Shown here: positions 31,900 to 41,314 of the stretch, piece by piece
Layout of the letters: each line of letters begins with the position of its first letter
Position numbering within the stretch: the first letter of the stretch is position 1
Assembly (NCBI GenBank): GCA_003426165.1
Contig: QUAH01000016.1
Span: forward strand, 1 to 53,446
DNA: 53,446 nucleotides
Direction of reading: 5' to 3'
Source: Candidatus Saccharicenans subterraneus
Lineage (GTDB): Bacteria > Acidobacteriota > Aminicenantia > Aminicenantales > Saccharicenantaceae
Translations under genes and position numbers: made by a program
Notes under the pieces: generated by a model
What the model was told of the DNA's origin: nothing
Database searches by the model: none
What the model saw: only the letters and a program-made list of their open reading frames with translations

Positions 31900-33483
31900 T
31901 TATAGCCAGGAATTGAGAAGGCGGAGCTGGCTTCCGTCAATTTCATCAGCTAACTTTATGGAATAGCTGCGACGTCCGTTCTCGCCCGGCGTTACCTCGA
32001 GTTTCAGCCCGGCATATCCCAGGTACTTGTCATAATCTATGGATTCCGTGGTGTAAACATATTTAAAAAATTCGGAAAGGTCAGTCCCGGCCACCTCTTC
32101 GCAGGCCGCCCGGAATTCTCCGTCCGTAAAACCGCGCCCCTGTTCCCGGTAAAACCTCCGGTACAGAAGTTTCATCAGGTCATCCAGGTTTCTCTGAGCA
32201 CCGGTCTCATGCCTCAGCTTCAGGTCAAGCAGCATGGTCAGGACCGCACCCAGGTCATAATAGGAAATGGTCTTCTCGCTGCCAAAAAAGGGCTCTTCCC
32301 AGGCCCTGTGACTGGCCTGGGCTGCGCTCTCCATTTTTCTGGCCGGGGAATTTTCCACCCTGTCTATTATCCGGCTCAGGGTGTTCAGTATTTCCTCCCG
32401 GTTCATGAAACCGGCCCTTTTCAAGATGAGGTATTCATAGTAAACCGTCCCGCCCTCGGAAAACCAGAGCATGTTCGTCCTGTTTTCCCGTTCGTAATCA
32501 AACGGCCCCAGGGCCACGGGCCTGATGGCCTTAACGTTGTAGAGGTGAAAAAACTCGTGGGCGATGAAACTCAGCCAGCCCTGAAGACTCCGCCGGTCCT
32601 CAACCCGCGGCAGGCCGCTGAAAACGGCCATGGAGTTCCTGTGTTCCAGGCCGCCCCTTCCGGGCCCCATCATGATAAAAACATAGCGGTTGTATGGAAC
32701 CTCGCCGACCACTCCCGTGGCCGCCAGTATCATTCGCTTCAGGACCGAGATGGTCTCTTCGCGGTTGAAATCTTTCGGCTCCTCCACGGCCAGCTCGTAG
32801 GGCAGGCCGGCCACGTTAAAGGTCAGGACTTCTTGGTTCCCAATATAGATGGGGCAATCATAGAGCTCGTCAAAATTTTCGGCCTGAAAGGTGTTCTCTT
32901 CGTCGAGCACGGGGGCCAGGCCGGTTGAAATCCGGGTAAATTTCTCATGGGGCCTGACGGTCACCCGCACCGGGTGATTCAGCCTGCCGGCCACAAACAT
33001 GAAGACACCGGTCGGTGAAATATAAGCCCTCTTCTCCGTTAACTGGCTTTCGGCTACACCCTGGCCTTTGGCCACCACCTTATAACTCGTCTTCAAGACC
33101 CGGGTTCCACCTGTCTTTATTTTCCAGGTGTTTTCGGAGGATTTTTCCCAGGTCAGGACCCGTCCGTTTCCGTCTTCAGCCTTGAAATCTTCAACATTCG
33201 CGGCGAAGTTCAGAATCCGGTAATAACCGGGTGACCAGGCCGGCATCTTCAGTTCCACGTCCCTGCCCTGGACTCCCTCGTACCTGAAAACAACCTGAAA
33301 CCTGCTGGATGCCGGGTCTTCCGTGGAAACCGTAAAGGACATGACCGACCGGGCTTCGACTGCTCCGCCGGCCATAACACCCGGGTGACCGGAATTCACC
33401 CGGCAACCGGCAGTCAGCCCGAGGATTAAAATTAACAGCCAGGCCAGCCCCCTGATTTTATAGAACCTGAATTTTTTCAGCAT
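31900..33483 (-). CDS. M61-family (glycyl aminopeptidase-like) lipoprotein peptidase
   Basis: A 527-residue zinc metallopeptidase. The signal peptide ends in the lipobox LTAGC, so Cys27 should be lipidated and the enzyme held on the periplasmic or outer surface. The N-terminal beta domain (about 45-230) precedes the catalytic domain. The zinc motif is HEFFH (309-313), with Glu343 in WFSEGGTVYYE as third ligand; GRGGLEHRNS (275-283) is a further M61 signature. Most M61 proteins carry a C-terminal PDZ domain; this one stops right after the catalytic region (LRLLNSWL), so the PDZ is absent. Members remove N-terminal Gly or Ala residues. It converges with the GH3 gene across a 213-base gap that shows no feature. 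Confidence 0.92.
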   Translation of the reverse strand: MLKKFRFYKIRGLAWLLILILGLTAGCRVNSGHPGVMAGGAVEARSVMSFTVSTEDPASSRFQVVFRYEGVQGRDVELKMPAWSPGYYRILNFAANVEDFKAEDGNGRVLTWEKSSENTWKIKTGGTRVLKTSYKVVAKGQGVAESQLTEKRAYISPTGVFMFVAGRLNHPVRVTVRPHEKFTRISTGLAPVLDEENTFQAENFDELYDCPIYIGNQEVLTFNVAGLPYELAVEEPKDFNREETISVLKRMILAATGVVGEVPYNRYVFIMMGPGRGGLEHRNSMAVFSGLPRVEDRRSLQGWLSFIAHEFFHLYNVKAIRPVALGPFDYERENRTNMLWFSEGGTVYYEYLILKRAGFMNREEILNTLSRIIDRVENSPARKMESAAQASHRAWEEPFFGSEKTISYYDLGAVLTMLLDLKLRHETGAQRNLDDLMKLLYRRFYREQGRGFTDGEFRAACEEVAGTDLSEFFKYVYTTESIDYDKYLGYAGLKLEVTPGENGRRSYSIKLADEIDGSQLRLLNSWL

Positions 33484-33520
33484 CTACCAGACCACCTTTC
33501 CTTAAAAATGGGTCCCGCCT

Positions 33521-33548
33521 ATTTTATTACCTAATCATCTTCTTACAA
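33521..33548 (-). promoter_or_regulatory. Promoter of the M61 peptidase gene
   Basis: On the minus strand TTGTAA (33543-33548), 16 bases, then TAAAAT (33521-33526). Transcription would begin near 33514, about 31 bases before the ATG. Confidence 0.5.
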
Positions 33549-33652
33549 AGAGAATTCCTCAGAGCGGTGAAGAGAGATTACCCAATTGACTTCTGGATAA
33601 TTGAAACGCCCTGTCCAATGAGCCGGGCTTCCTTTGCAGCGCTTAACCTATA

Positions 33653-34237
33653 TTAAAACTTGAAACCCAAACCACCGAGGAAGCGAAAACCGCCGAGGTC
33701 AACTTCCTCTTCTACCGGCTTGACTTTCATCCTGACATACTTGAGCTCCGCCATCAGAAACAGATTTTTCCCGATAAAATACCTGGCCCCGCCGGCAACC
33801 AGCTGGGTAACTGTCCAGTCGTCAACCTTATAAGGCAGGTCCGGAACGTCGATAAACTGTTTGTACCTGTAAAAGCCCAGCCCTGCCCGGGCATAGAAAG
33901 ATATGGCGGTCAGATTGAAGGCATACCCGGCAAAACCTTCCACCCCATAAATTTTCAGGCTCGAATAATCTTCAAAAATCCCGATCAGTCCGTTTCTGGA
34001 ATAGCCTCCCTCGTAACCCGCACCAACAAAAAAGCCTTTCTTTATACTAATTGACAGGGCCGGATAATACACAAAATCGTTGCCGTATACTTCTCGAATC
34101 GCGGCACTGCTCACGGTCCTGTAACCATACAGGAAGAAAACCTCCGGCTTGACCGCAGCCCGCAGAGGCGAAACAAAAGCAAAAATAATGATAGTGGCCA
34201 AAAAGGCGATCGACCAGAATCCTCTCTTTCGCGCCAT
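33653..34237 (-). CDS. Outer-membrane beta-barrel protein, unknown function
   Basis: A 194-residue protein with a signal peptide (RKRGFWSIAFLATIIIFAFV, cut near residue 28) and a mature part of alternating aromatic and glycine-rich strands, for example GFFVGAGYEGGYSR, FYARAGLGFYRYKQF and GGFRFLGGLGFKF at the end. The pattern and C-terminal Phe fit an eight-strand OmpA/OmpW-like barrel. I start at the ATG at 34235-34237 because AGGAGG lies six bases upstream; an in-frame ATG 28 codons earlier lacks a site and would bury the signal peptide. Its neighbours give no clue to function. Confidence 0.75.
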   Translation of the reverse strand: MARKRGFWSIAFLATIIIFAFVSPLRAAVKPEVFFLYGYRTVSSAAIREVYGNDFVYYPALSISIKKGFFVGAGYEGGYSRNGLIGIFEDYSSLKIYGVEGFAGYAFNLTAISFYARAGLGFYRYKQFIDVPDLPYKVDDWTVTQLVAGGARYFIGKNLFLMAELKYVRMKVKPVEEEVDLGGFRFLGGLGFKF

Positions 34238-34624
34238 CGGGCACCTCCTCCTAACTTCCCATTTCCACCAAGGCACTTTCCTGGTTAAAGATACTAAGGG
34301 CAATAAAAAATGATAATCCAATTCCCTCCAAAAATCTTACTTGCTCAGGATATTGCCCGCTATTTTCCAGGAATGGCATGAGATGAATGACCCATTCATA
34401 ATAATCTTATTATCCGCTTGAAATTCAAGTCAAGCCAAAAGGCGCCTGGTCGATAATTATGCCCTGAGCAAGAGCGACTATATTTACGATCACTTGTTTT
34501 ATGATTCAGCGCGAGGCTAATGGCCAGGCAAGAAAATTGAAACTCCTTTTGGCTGCTACCCCTGGCAAACTCTCCCACCGGCTAAAAAGCCATTTCAAAT
34601 AAAGGGCGGTTTTAAGGGCTTAAT
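34238..34624. other. Intergenic region, no feature recognised
   Basis: This 387-base stretch is AT-richer than its surroundings and lies upstream of the barrel protein gene. I see no open frame with a ribosome-binding site and no strong hairpin. Confidence 0.5.
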
Positions 34625-34990
34625 TTACTTGCCCCCGCCTGCCGGTGGACGGACGATTAGCTCCGGGTCTTCCACCAGCAGCTTGCCGTCAGCGAAGGTG
34701 GCTGCCAGGTAAGGATATGTTCCTGGCGGCGCACAATCCAATACCCTGGTTTGAATGACCTTGAGGACCCCCCGTTTTAGCGAAGTCACGTAATAGTTCT
34801 GGAGGAGCGGAGTAATCGGCGACTTGATGACCAGGCCGAATGGAAAATCCTGTCTTGCCCTCCACTTCCAGACTATTAGGTCCCTGGGTCTGACTTCAAC
34901 CCTGGCCGGCTGGCACTTCAGCTTGCCATCCCGGGTAATGCTCAGGGTCACCTCATGGGTGACCGGCACCTTTACTTTTTTTTGTATCAT
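34625..34990 (-). CDS. Small cytoplasmic protein with cupredoxin-like pattern
   Basis: A 121-residue protein without signal peptide. Alternating beta strands and a VEVRPRDLIVWKWRA segment followed by FPFGLVIKSP recall the cupredoxin fold, but no Cys-His copper ligands are in place, so a redox role is unlikely. Near the end APPGTYPYLAATFADGKLLV resembles the GxYxY strand of such folds. AAGGAGGGCAAA directly precedes the ATG, a strong site. It lies alone between the barrel gene and the TPR kinase. Family not recognised. Confidence 0.75.
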   Translation of the reverse strand: MIQKKVKVPVTHEVTLSITRDGKLKCQPARVEVRPRDLIVWKWRARQDFPFGLVIKSPITPLLQNYYVTSLKRGVLKVIQTRVLDCAPPGTYPYLAATFADGKLLVEDPELIVRPPAGGGK

Positions 34991-35141
34991 TTTGCCCTCC
35001 TTAAAAGCATCAGACCTTCAGACAGATAAGCGGCCTCAGCAACACAAGAATATCTATAATTATCAGGACACCGGTCCTGTCATCCGGCCGCACTGAAGTC
35101 ATCCGCTCGGGTCAATCTGCTTCTGACCCCTCCGGCCAGAA

Positions 35142-37844
35142 TTACTTTGCCTTTCCCATTATTTCGTTGAATTCCGGAACCCGGCGGAGGTCCGCCAGGA
35201 ATGGATCCTTCTGGACCTCTTCTTTTAAGCCTTTGGCCGCCACGTATCTCTTAAGAGCCTCGAGCGCTTTCTCCCTCTCCCCCGAAAGTTCATACACAAT
35301 GACCGACTTGAAAATGATGGCCGGATCTCCGGGCTGTACCCGCAGAGCTTCAGCCATCTCAACCAGAGCCCTTCTGGCCTCACCTTTCTTGACAAGGTAA
35401 ACGGCCAGGCTGGATCGTAAGGCGGCGTTGCTTCGGTCGGCCAGCAGGGCCTTTTCCGCCAGTTCAATGGCCCGCTGGTAGGCCTGCTTTGATTTTTCTT
35501 CGTAACCCGGAACGAAATGGCAGGCATCGGCCAGGTTGCCCCATAACAGGGGTTCTTCCTGCTCGTAAGACAGAGCCGATTCGTTCATGGCCACGGCATC
35601 CGCATAGCGACCCCGGTAATAATAAATATGACCCAAATTGGAACAGGCATCCGGGTTGCGCTTAACTGCATTTGACCTTTCGAACAGTTCTTCAGCCCTC
35701 CGGTCATCACCGAGCTTATAATAGGTGGCTCCCAGGTTATTAAGGCCGTTAATATTGTCAGGAACAATCCGGGTGACTTCCAGAAACATATCCCTGGCCT
35801 CCATCATCCGTCCCTGGTAAAAATAGAAGAGGCCAAGGTAACTGAGGGCCACCCAGTACCGGGGCCGCAATCGCCGGGCCTCCTGGTAAGCCGCTTCCGC
35901 CAGCTGGGGCTGTTGCCTTTCGGCCTGGGCCTGGGCCAGATTTATGAGGGCATCAAAGCGCAGGGCAGAATCAGGGGGCACCAGCTGCGCTTCTCTCACC
36001 GCTTCCTCCTGCCGGCCGAGTCCACGGCAGATTCTGGACAGCGACAGATGGGCCAGATCCTCACAACCACCAAGCTTCAAAGCCTCCTGCAGGAGGTTTT
36101 CGGCCTGACTGACCAGGGAATTGTCCCCGTTCAGGGTGAACAGCCACCACTTGGCCCGGGCCAGGTCGACCATGGCTATCGCAAACGAGGGATCCTGTTT
36201 GATTGTTTCTTCCAGGGCCTCAACGGTCTTAACAGCATTATCCAGCCCGTCCCTTGAAAAATAGCCCAGGCCCCTGACATAAGCCAGGAAAGCTGCCGGC
36301 CTGGTGGTCCAGCCACGGGCCAGCATTGAACGCCAGTCTGACCCGGCCCCGAGGCCAGCCGCCCGGCCAGTTTCCAGGGCCAGGTCTTCCCGCCAAGTGG
36401 CCACGTTGGCCAGGTTATCGGTCTTGCTTACGGTCTGAAATCGGCGCAGACTCCCGGTGTCAACCAGGTCGATAGCCACCGTAAGCAGGTCGCCAGCCGC
36501 CTTGATTGACCCGGAGAGGACCAGGTTGGCCCCGAGCAGGCGCCGGGCATCGGAGGCTTCCTTGACCTCGTAATTCTCGACATGATTGAGAGGGGAAATC
36601 CACGAGTCTTTAGCCTTCCCGGCCAGCAGGCCGAGCTGTCGATTCAGGAGTTCGGACAGGCCATCGGCCATCAGCTGATCTTCTTCGTTGCCCGATACCG
36701 CTCTCAGCGGGAGCAGGACCATATGCAGGCCTCCCTGGGACCTGCCCAGACCGGTATATTGACCCAACCGTCTGAGCCAGCCGCCTGCGAACAAAAAAGC
36801 AAGCGCCACAACCAGAAAGGCCAGTCCACCCCAGGTCGCAGCCCGGCGTTTCGCAGACCTTGCTTTTCTGATGGAAATTTCCCGTCCCTCCAGCAAGGCC
36901 CTTAAGGCACCGGCCATTTCCCGGGCCGAGGAAAACCTGTCCTCGGGGTCCTTGGCCAGGGCCTTTTCAACAATGGCCGCCAGGTCCCGGGGAATATCAA
37001 GGGGCAGGCTCTGTATCGGCCGGTGCTTCTTATGAACTATGGAATAAATGCAGGCCGGCTCGGTGTCGGCCTCAAATGGAAGGTGGCCGGTGAGCATTTC
37101 ATACATCACCACTCCGAGCGACCAGACGTCCGACCTGGCATCAATCTCGCCACCCGTAAATTGCTCGGGCGACATGTAGGAAAGAGTGCCCATGACCACT
37201 CCCGGCCGGGTAAGCCGGGCCTCGCCGGCCAGCTTGGCCAGGCCGAAATCGACCAGCCTGACCTGCCCGGTTTCGGAAATGAGAATGTTGGCCGGCTTGA
37301 CATCGCGGTGGATTATGCCCAGGCTGTGGGCGGCCCCCAGGCCCTCGGCTATCTGGAGGGCTATCCGCAGGGTTTCATCGGGACTCAGCGGCCCCCGGCG
37401 GATTCTCTGTTTTAAGCTCTCGCCCTGGCACAGGGCCATGGCGATATAAATCTGTCCTTTTTCGCTTTCACCGATTTCATAAATGGGGCAGATATTCGGA
37501 TGGTCCAGGGCCGAGGCCGCCTGGGCTTCGTGGATGAATCGCTCCCTGGCCCGTTCCTCTCCGAGCAGCTCGCCCGGCAGAAGCTTGAGGGCCACAGCCC
37601 GCTTCAACTTGAGGTCCTGGGCCTCAAAGACCAATCCCATGCCACCCCGGCCAAGCTGGCGAATGATCTTGTACTTGCCGGCAAATCTTTCGAGCTCTTC
37701 CGGCCAGCCGGTCAGGTCAGTACTGATGGTGAGAGTTCTTTCAACTTCGCCACCGGAGGACGAGAAAAGCAAGATCCCGCATTCACCGCAGAACTTCTGG
37801 GTGTCGCTGTTGAGGGCCCCGCAGCCGGGGCATTTCTGTGGCAT
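35142..37844 (-). CDS. Membrane Ser/Thr protein kinase with zinc ribbon, TolB-like and TPR regions
   Basis: A 900-residue Hanks-type kinase. A zinc ribbon (Cys5, Cys8, Cys19, Cys22) precedes the kinase domain (about 58-320) with GRGGMG (65-70), Lys87, HRD 179-181 and DFG 199-201, all intact. A membrane segment follows at about 338-356. Outside lies a domain starting MVLLPLRAVSGNEEDQLMADGL, typical of the FlgO/TolB-like region seen in adenylate cyclase and kinase tails, then at least six TPR units (for example ALSYLGLFYFYQGRMMEA, NGLNNLGATYYKLGDDRRAE, CSNLGHIYYYRGRYADA). It probably joins extracytoplasmic protein contacts to phosphorylation inside. A consensus-like promoter lies upstream. It shares the ribbon-kinase-membrane layout with the kinase at 26583 but not the sensor. 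Confidence 0.94.
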   Translation of the reverse strand: MPQKCPGCGALNSDTQKFCGECGILLFSSSGGEVERTLTISTDLTGWPEELERFAGKYKIIRQLGRGGMGLVFEAQDLKLKRAVALKLLPGELLGEERARERFIHEAQAASALDHPNICPIYEIGESEKGQIYIAMALCQGESLKQRIRRGPLSPDETLRIALQIAEGLGAAHSLGIIHRDVKPANILISETGQVRLVDFGLAKLAGEARLTRPGVVMGTLSYMSPEQFTGGEIDARSDVWSLGVVMYEMLTGHLPFEADTEPACIYSIVHKKHRPIQSLPLDIPRDLAAIVEKALAKDPEDRFSSAREMAGALRALLEGREISIRKARSAKRRAATWGGLAFLVVALAFLFAGGWLRRLGQYTGLGRSQGGLHMVLLPLRAVSGNEEDQLMADGLSELLNRQLGLLAGKAKDSWISPLNHVENYEVKEASDARRLLGANLVLSGSIKAAGDLLTVAIDLVDTGSLRRFQTVSKTDNLANVATWREDLALETGRAAGLGAGSDWRSMLARGWTTRPAAFLAYVRGLGYFSRDGLDNAVKTVEALEETIKQDPSFAIAMVDLARAKWWLFTLNGDNSLVSQAENLLQEALKLGGCEDLAHLSLSRICRGLGRQEEAVREAQLVPPDSALRFDALINLAQAQAERQQPQLAEAAYQEARRLRPRYWVALSYLGLFYFYQGRMMEARDMFLEVTRIVPDNINGLNNLGATYYKLGDDRRAEELFERSNAVKRNPDACSNLGHIYYYRGRYADAVAMNESALSYEQEEPLLWGNLADACHFVPGYEEKSKQAYQRAIELAEKALLADRSNAALRSSLAVYLVKKGEARRALVEMAEALRVQPGDPAIIFKSVIVYELSGEREKALEALKRYVAAKGLKEEVQKDPFLADLRRVPEFNEIMGKAK

Positions 37845-37945
37845 GGCCCTTTCCCCCTGCCGGCCAGGGCATAATAAAGCTTGAGCCCGAGGAACTCCCC
37901 CCGCAAACTTCCAGCGTCCAGGCTCCTCTCTTTCCGCTGGTTTTA

Positions 37946-37974
37946 ATCATAAATTTAAAAACCTTTATAGTCAA
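37946..37974 (-). promoter_or_regulatory. Promoter of the TPR kinase gene
   Basis: On the minus strand TTGACT (37969-37974), 17 bases, TATGAT (37946-37951): five of six matches in each hexamer. The leader is about 95 bases. Confidence 0.7.
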
Positions 37975-38023
37975 CTAAAAATCGGCCAGCCGGCAGGCGG
38001 CCCTAAGGACATCCCTGGAATGG

Positions 38024-39148
38024 CTATTTTTTCCAGGTGACCTGGTATAGACAGAGATACGGGTAATCCTCTTCATCCTTCTCCACGGCGCACAGCTTAC
38101 CTCCCTTAATGAGAAGCGTATTTTCCGGTATCTCCGCCCGGGCTATCAATTTCCCGTCCGGGTCAAAAACATCCCAGGTGTACCAGTGTGGGACCTGTCC
38201 TTTCTCAAAAGTCCTGACATACAGGCGGTCTGCCTCGTCGATAAGAAAAGCACTAAAAGGCGGAAAATAGTCGGGGAAAGCCAGCATTTCCTTCACGTTG
38301 ACCCCGGCAGTCTCGGGCAACTGGCTCAGTATCTCCTGCCTGTCTTTTTCAGTTATCGGCTGCGGGCGGTATTCCTTGCGAATAATCCTGAACAATTTAC
38401 CTTCGGGATTGAAGCACTTGATTTCATAGGCAGACGACAATCCGTACAGAAGGTTTCCCCGGCTGTCCAGGCAAAATTCGAAATACATCTCATAGGGATT
38501 AATCTTTCTGCCGCTGATGGGAATTGGTGTCAACAGGGTGTCAAATTTCACCAGGCGGTTAAAGCCTGAATCGTACCTGGCTATGGTGTAGGCCAGGGAA
38601 TTGCCCTCCAGCCCCATTTCGGCTGCCCAGTACTGGCCGTTTTTTTCCTGCAATTTTATCAACCCCATATTCCGGGCATAGGAGACTTCCCTGATCAGGT
38701 TCCCCTGTGGGTCAAGATAGGCAACCTTGCGGTTGCCGGCATCGGCCACCATTATTTCATTTTCTGTAATCAGTTTAACCATAAAAGGAGTGTCCCATTC
38801 CCCAGGGCCTTTCCCCTCCCGCCCCAACTCTTTTAGCAGCTTTCCGGTGGCATCGAATATTCTTAGTTTCCTATTTATTCCATCAAGGATGAACAGGCGA
38901 CCATCCCGGGCCAGATCTACCCCGGCGATGTTGCCAAACAGGCTGCCGCCTTCCGCCGTTTGGCCCACTGTCAATTCTTTTTTAAGAATCAGTTGCTGTG
39001 AGCCCTGCGGCTTGAGCTTGTTCTCCACCACCTGGACATCAGGTGGACTGCCTGCCGGGAACAGGCCGGGACCGACAATCAAAAAGACGGTAAGCGCCAG
39101 GGCACAATTCATAAGCTGGCTCTTGGCCTTGAATTTCTCTCTTCTCAT
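38024..39148 (-). CDS. Secreted six-bladed beta-propeller protein (NHL-like)
   Basis: A 374-residue protein with an N-terminal signal peptide (hydrophobic core LALTVFLIVGPGLF). Repeated blade motifs such as GRLFILDGINRKLRIFDATG, NEIMVADAGNRKVAYLDPQG and DRLYVRTFE are those of the six-bladed propeller group common in Bacteroidetes-type genomes; the KGPGEWDTPFM segment is characteristic. Such proteins are usually exported and their function is mostly unknown. I start at the ATG at 39146-39148, where GGAGGG lies seven bases upstream; an earlier in-frame ATG at 39184 would lie upstream of the predicted transcript start. A distant homologue lies at 51831-52910. Confidence 0.85.
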   Translation of the reverse strand: MRREKFKAKSQLMNCALALTVFLIVGPGLFPAGSPPDVQVVENKLKPQGSQQLILKKELTVGQTAEGGSLFGNIAGVDLARDGRLFILDGINRKLRIFDATGKLLKELGREGKGPGEWDTPFMVKLITENEIMVADAGNRKVAYLDPQGNLIREVSYARNMGLIKLQEKNGQYWAAEMGLEGNSLAYTIARYDSGFNRLVKFDTLLTPIPISGRKINPYEMYFEFCLDSRGNLLYGLSSAYEIKCFNPEGKLFRIIRKEYRPQPITEKDRQEILSQLPETAGVNVKEMLAFPDYFPPFSAFLIDEADRLYVRTFEKGQVPHWYTWDVFDPDGKLIARAEIPENTLLIKGGKLCAVEKDEEDYPYLCLYQVTWKK

Positions 39149-39184
39149 TTCTTTCCCTCCAGCCTTCTGCCAATTTGTTATCAT

Positions 39185-39212
39185 TTTATAGTTATTAAAA
39201 GTGCCGATTCAA
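39185..39212 (-). promoter_or_regulatory. Promoter of the propeller gene
   Basis: On the minus strand TTGAAT (39207-39212), 16 bases, TATAAA (39185-39190). Transcription would begin near 39178, which supports the downstream start at 39148. Confidence 0.5.
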
Positions 39213-39349
39213 GACCAGCCCTCAACCCCGGGACCAAAGCCTGCCCGGCGATACCCGGATCGGATTTCTGAAGCCGACAGCAGTATCGGGGAATATGACC
39301 CGTTCGAATAAGATTCAAGAAGCGTACCGTGCGTCTTGCTATTTTCTTT

Positions 39350-39379
39350 TTGACAAGATGTTCGGGCCCGAATTATACT
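39350..39379 (+). promoter_or_regulatory. Promoter of the sodium/sugar symporter gene
   Basis: TTGACA (39350-39355), 18 bases, TATACT (39374-39379). The leader of about 175 bases to the symporter ATG is long. A possible stem AGCCAG/CTGGCT lies within it, but no riboswitch class is recognised. A 94-codon open frame beginning at 39295 spans the promoter and is not credible as a gene. Confidence 0.65.
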
Positions 39380-39559
39380 TGCCTCTTATGAAGCCAGGAT
39401 ATTTCTGCCAACAAGAGGAAACTTTCGCTGCTGGCTGGTTTCGAGAGATCATGCGACCAACTGACCCAATCCAGACCACCTGCCTTCACGAGAAAATGAT
39501 TTCCCCCGCTCTATTCCAGCCAATTCCCTGTCGAATGATTTCCACAAGGAGGTTTCAGA

Positions 39560-41314
39560 ATGATGCTCAAGCCCATTGACTGGGTAGTAATCGCCGGCTA
39601 CTTCGCTTTAATCATGGGCATAGCCTGGTGGACGATAAAGCGCCACAAAGAAAAGACAACCGACCAGTACTTCCTGGCCGGGCGTCACCTCGGCTGGTTC
39701 ATCGTCGGGGCTTCAATCTTTGCTTCCAACATCGGCTCCGAGCACCTGGTCGGCCTGGCCGGCTCCGGGGCCACCGACGGCGTAGCCATGGCCCACTACG
39801 AGCTCCACGCCTGGTGCCTGCTGGTGCTGGCCTGGATGATGGTTCCGTTTTATACCCGCTCGCGCGTCTTTACCATGCCGGAATTCCTGGAACGCCGGTT
39901 CTCACCGCAGGCCCGGACGGTGCTGTCTGGCATCTCGCTGGTGGCCTACGTTCTGACCAAGATTGCGGTCGGCGTGTTTGCAGGCGGCGTGGTGTTCTCG
40001 GTGCTGCTGCCGGAGGTCAACTGGTTTGGCCTGGACAGCTTCTGGGTTGGTTCGATCCTGGTCATCGTGATAACCGGTCTGTACACTGTTCTGGGCGGAT
40101 TGAGCGCCGTGGCCTACACCGAGGCCATCCAGACCATTGTACTCATCGTCGGCTCGGCCCTGGTAACCATTTTCGGCCTGAAGGCCATCGGCGGCTGGTC
40201 CGAGTTGCGCTCGATCGTCGGCTCGGAGATGTTTAACCTCTGGAAGCCGCTCGTCCCCCACGGCATAGCCGGCACCTGGGCCCCGGTTAAAGAGGCAGGC
40301 CGAATGGCCTGGTACTTTAACGACAACTATCCCTGGCTCGGGATGTTATTCTGTGCTCCCATCATCGGCCTCTGGTACTGGTGCACCGACCAGTACATCG
40401 TCCAGAGAGCCCTGGCCGCCAAGAACGAAACCCAGGCCCGGCGCGGCTCCATCGCTGCTTCCTATTTCAAACTGCTGCCGGTTTTTATCTTCATAATTCC
40501 CGGCATTATCTGCTACGGGCTGGCCCTGAGCGGCAAGATACCGGCCCTGCAGCAGCAGCTCATCGGACCCAATGGCCAGATCATCCGCGACCAGGCCCAG
40601 CAGGCCTTTCCGCTGATGGTGGCCCATGTCTTGCCCATAGGAATCCGGGGAATAGTGGTAGCCGGGCTGCTGGCCGCCCTGATGAGCTCCCTGGCCGGAG
40701 TCTTTAACGCCTCCTCCACCCTGTTCACCATAGATTTTTATTCCCGGATTAAAAAGAACATTTCCCAGGAAAGGCTGGTTCACGTCGGCCGGGTGGCCAC
40801 CACGGTCATGGTCCTGATTGGCCTGGCCTGGTTGCCGGTCATCCGCGGAGGCAAGGGGCTCTACGATTACCTCCAGGGTGTTCAGTCCTACTTAGCCCCG
40901 CCGATATTCGTGGTGTTCTTTACCGGCATCCTCAATAAGAGGTTGAACGCCAAGGGCTGCCTGGCTGCCCTCTACACGGGATTTTTCCTCGGCCTGTTCC
41001 GGCTGGCGGTGGATACCCCGGTCAAGCTTATTCCGGGCTTCAGGTATGCCGAGGGTTCGTTCCTGTGGATACTGAACAATATCTACTTCCAGTACTATAG
41101 CCTGTTCATCTTTCTGGTGTCCATGGCGGTGATGTATGGCGTGAGCTACGCCACCGAAAAACCGGACGAGCAGAGAATCACCGGCCTGACCTTCGGCACG
41201 GTCACGCCCGAGCAGCGGCAGGCTACCCGGGCCAGCTGGAGCAAGTGGGACGTGGTGGCCTCGGTGATCGTGGTCCTGTTGATCATCGCCGCCTATCTCT
41301 ATTTCACCGGCTGA
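39560..41314 (+). CDS. Sodium:solute symporter, SGLT-type sugar transporter
   Basis: A 584-residue inner-membrane protein of the SSS family with about 14 hydrophobic segments. The sequence FASNIGSEHLVGLAGSGA (residues 54-71) matches the first-helix signature of the SGLT subgroup (sodium/glucose and sodium/galactose transporters) rather than proline or pantothenate symporters. Other typical parts are GLYTVLGGLSAVAYTEAIQT and the LAALMSSLAGVFNASSTLFT stretch holding the sodium-site Ser pair. It would import monosaccharides released by the GH2 and GH3 enzymes, using the sodium gradient. AAGGAGG lies seven bases before the ATG. Confidence 0.93.
   Translation: MMLKPIDWVVIAGYFALIMGIAWWTIKRHKEKTTDQYFLAGRHLGWFIVGASIFASNIGSEHLVGLAGSGATDGVAMAHYELHAWCLLVLAWMMVPFYTRSRVFTMPEFLERRFSPQARTVLSGISLVAYVLTKIAVGVFAGGVVFSVLLPEVNWFGLDSFWVGSILVIVITGLYTVLGGLSAVAYTEAIQTIVLIVGSALVTIFGLKAIGGWSELRSIVGSEMFNLWKPLVPHGIAGTWAPVKEAGRMAWYFNDNYPWLGMLFCAPIIGLWYWCTDQYIVQRALAAKNETQARRGSIAASYFKLLPVFIFIIPGIICYGLALSGKIPALQQQLIGPNGQIIRDQAQQAFPLMVAHVLPIGIRGIVVAGLLAALMSSLAGVFNASSTLFTIDFYSRIKKNISQERLVHVGRVATTVMVLIGLAWLPVIRGGKGLYDYLQGVQSYLAPPIFVVFFTGILNKRLNAKGCLAALYTGFFLGLFRLAVDTPVKLIPGFRYAEGSFLWILNNIYFQYYSLFIFLVSMAVMYGVSYATEKPDEQRITGLTFGTVTPEQRQATRASWSKWDVVASVIVVLLIIAAYLYFTG

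Noticed and set aside
31741..31905. Frameshift truncating the M61 peptidase
   Set aside because: Reading past the stop in all three frames gives no PDZ-like sequence, so a single base error is not supported.
39295..39579. 94-codon open frame before the symporter gene
   Set aside because: It spans a good promoter and the Shine-Dalgarno of the symporter, has no ribosome-binding site of its own and no recognisable domain.
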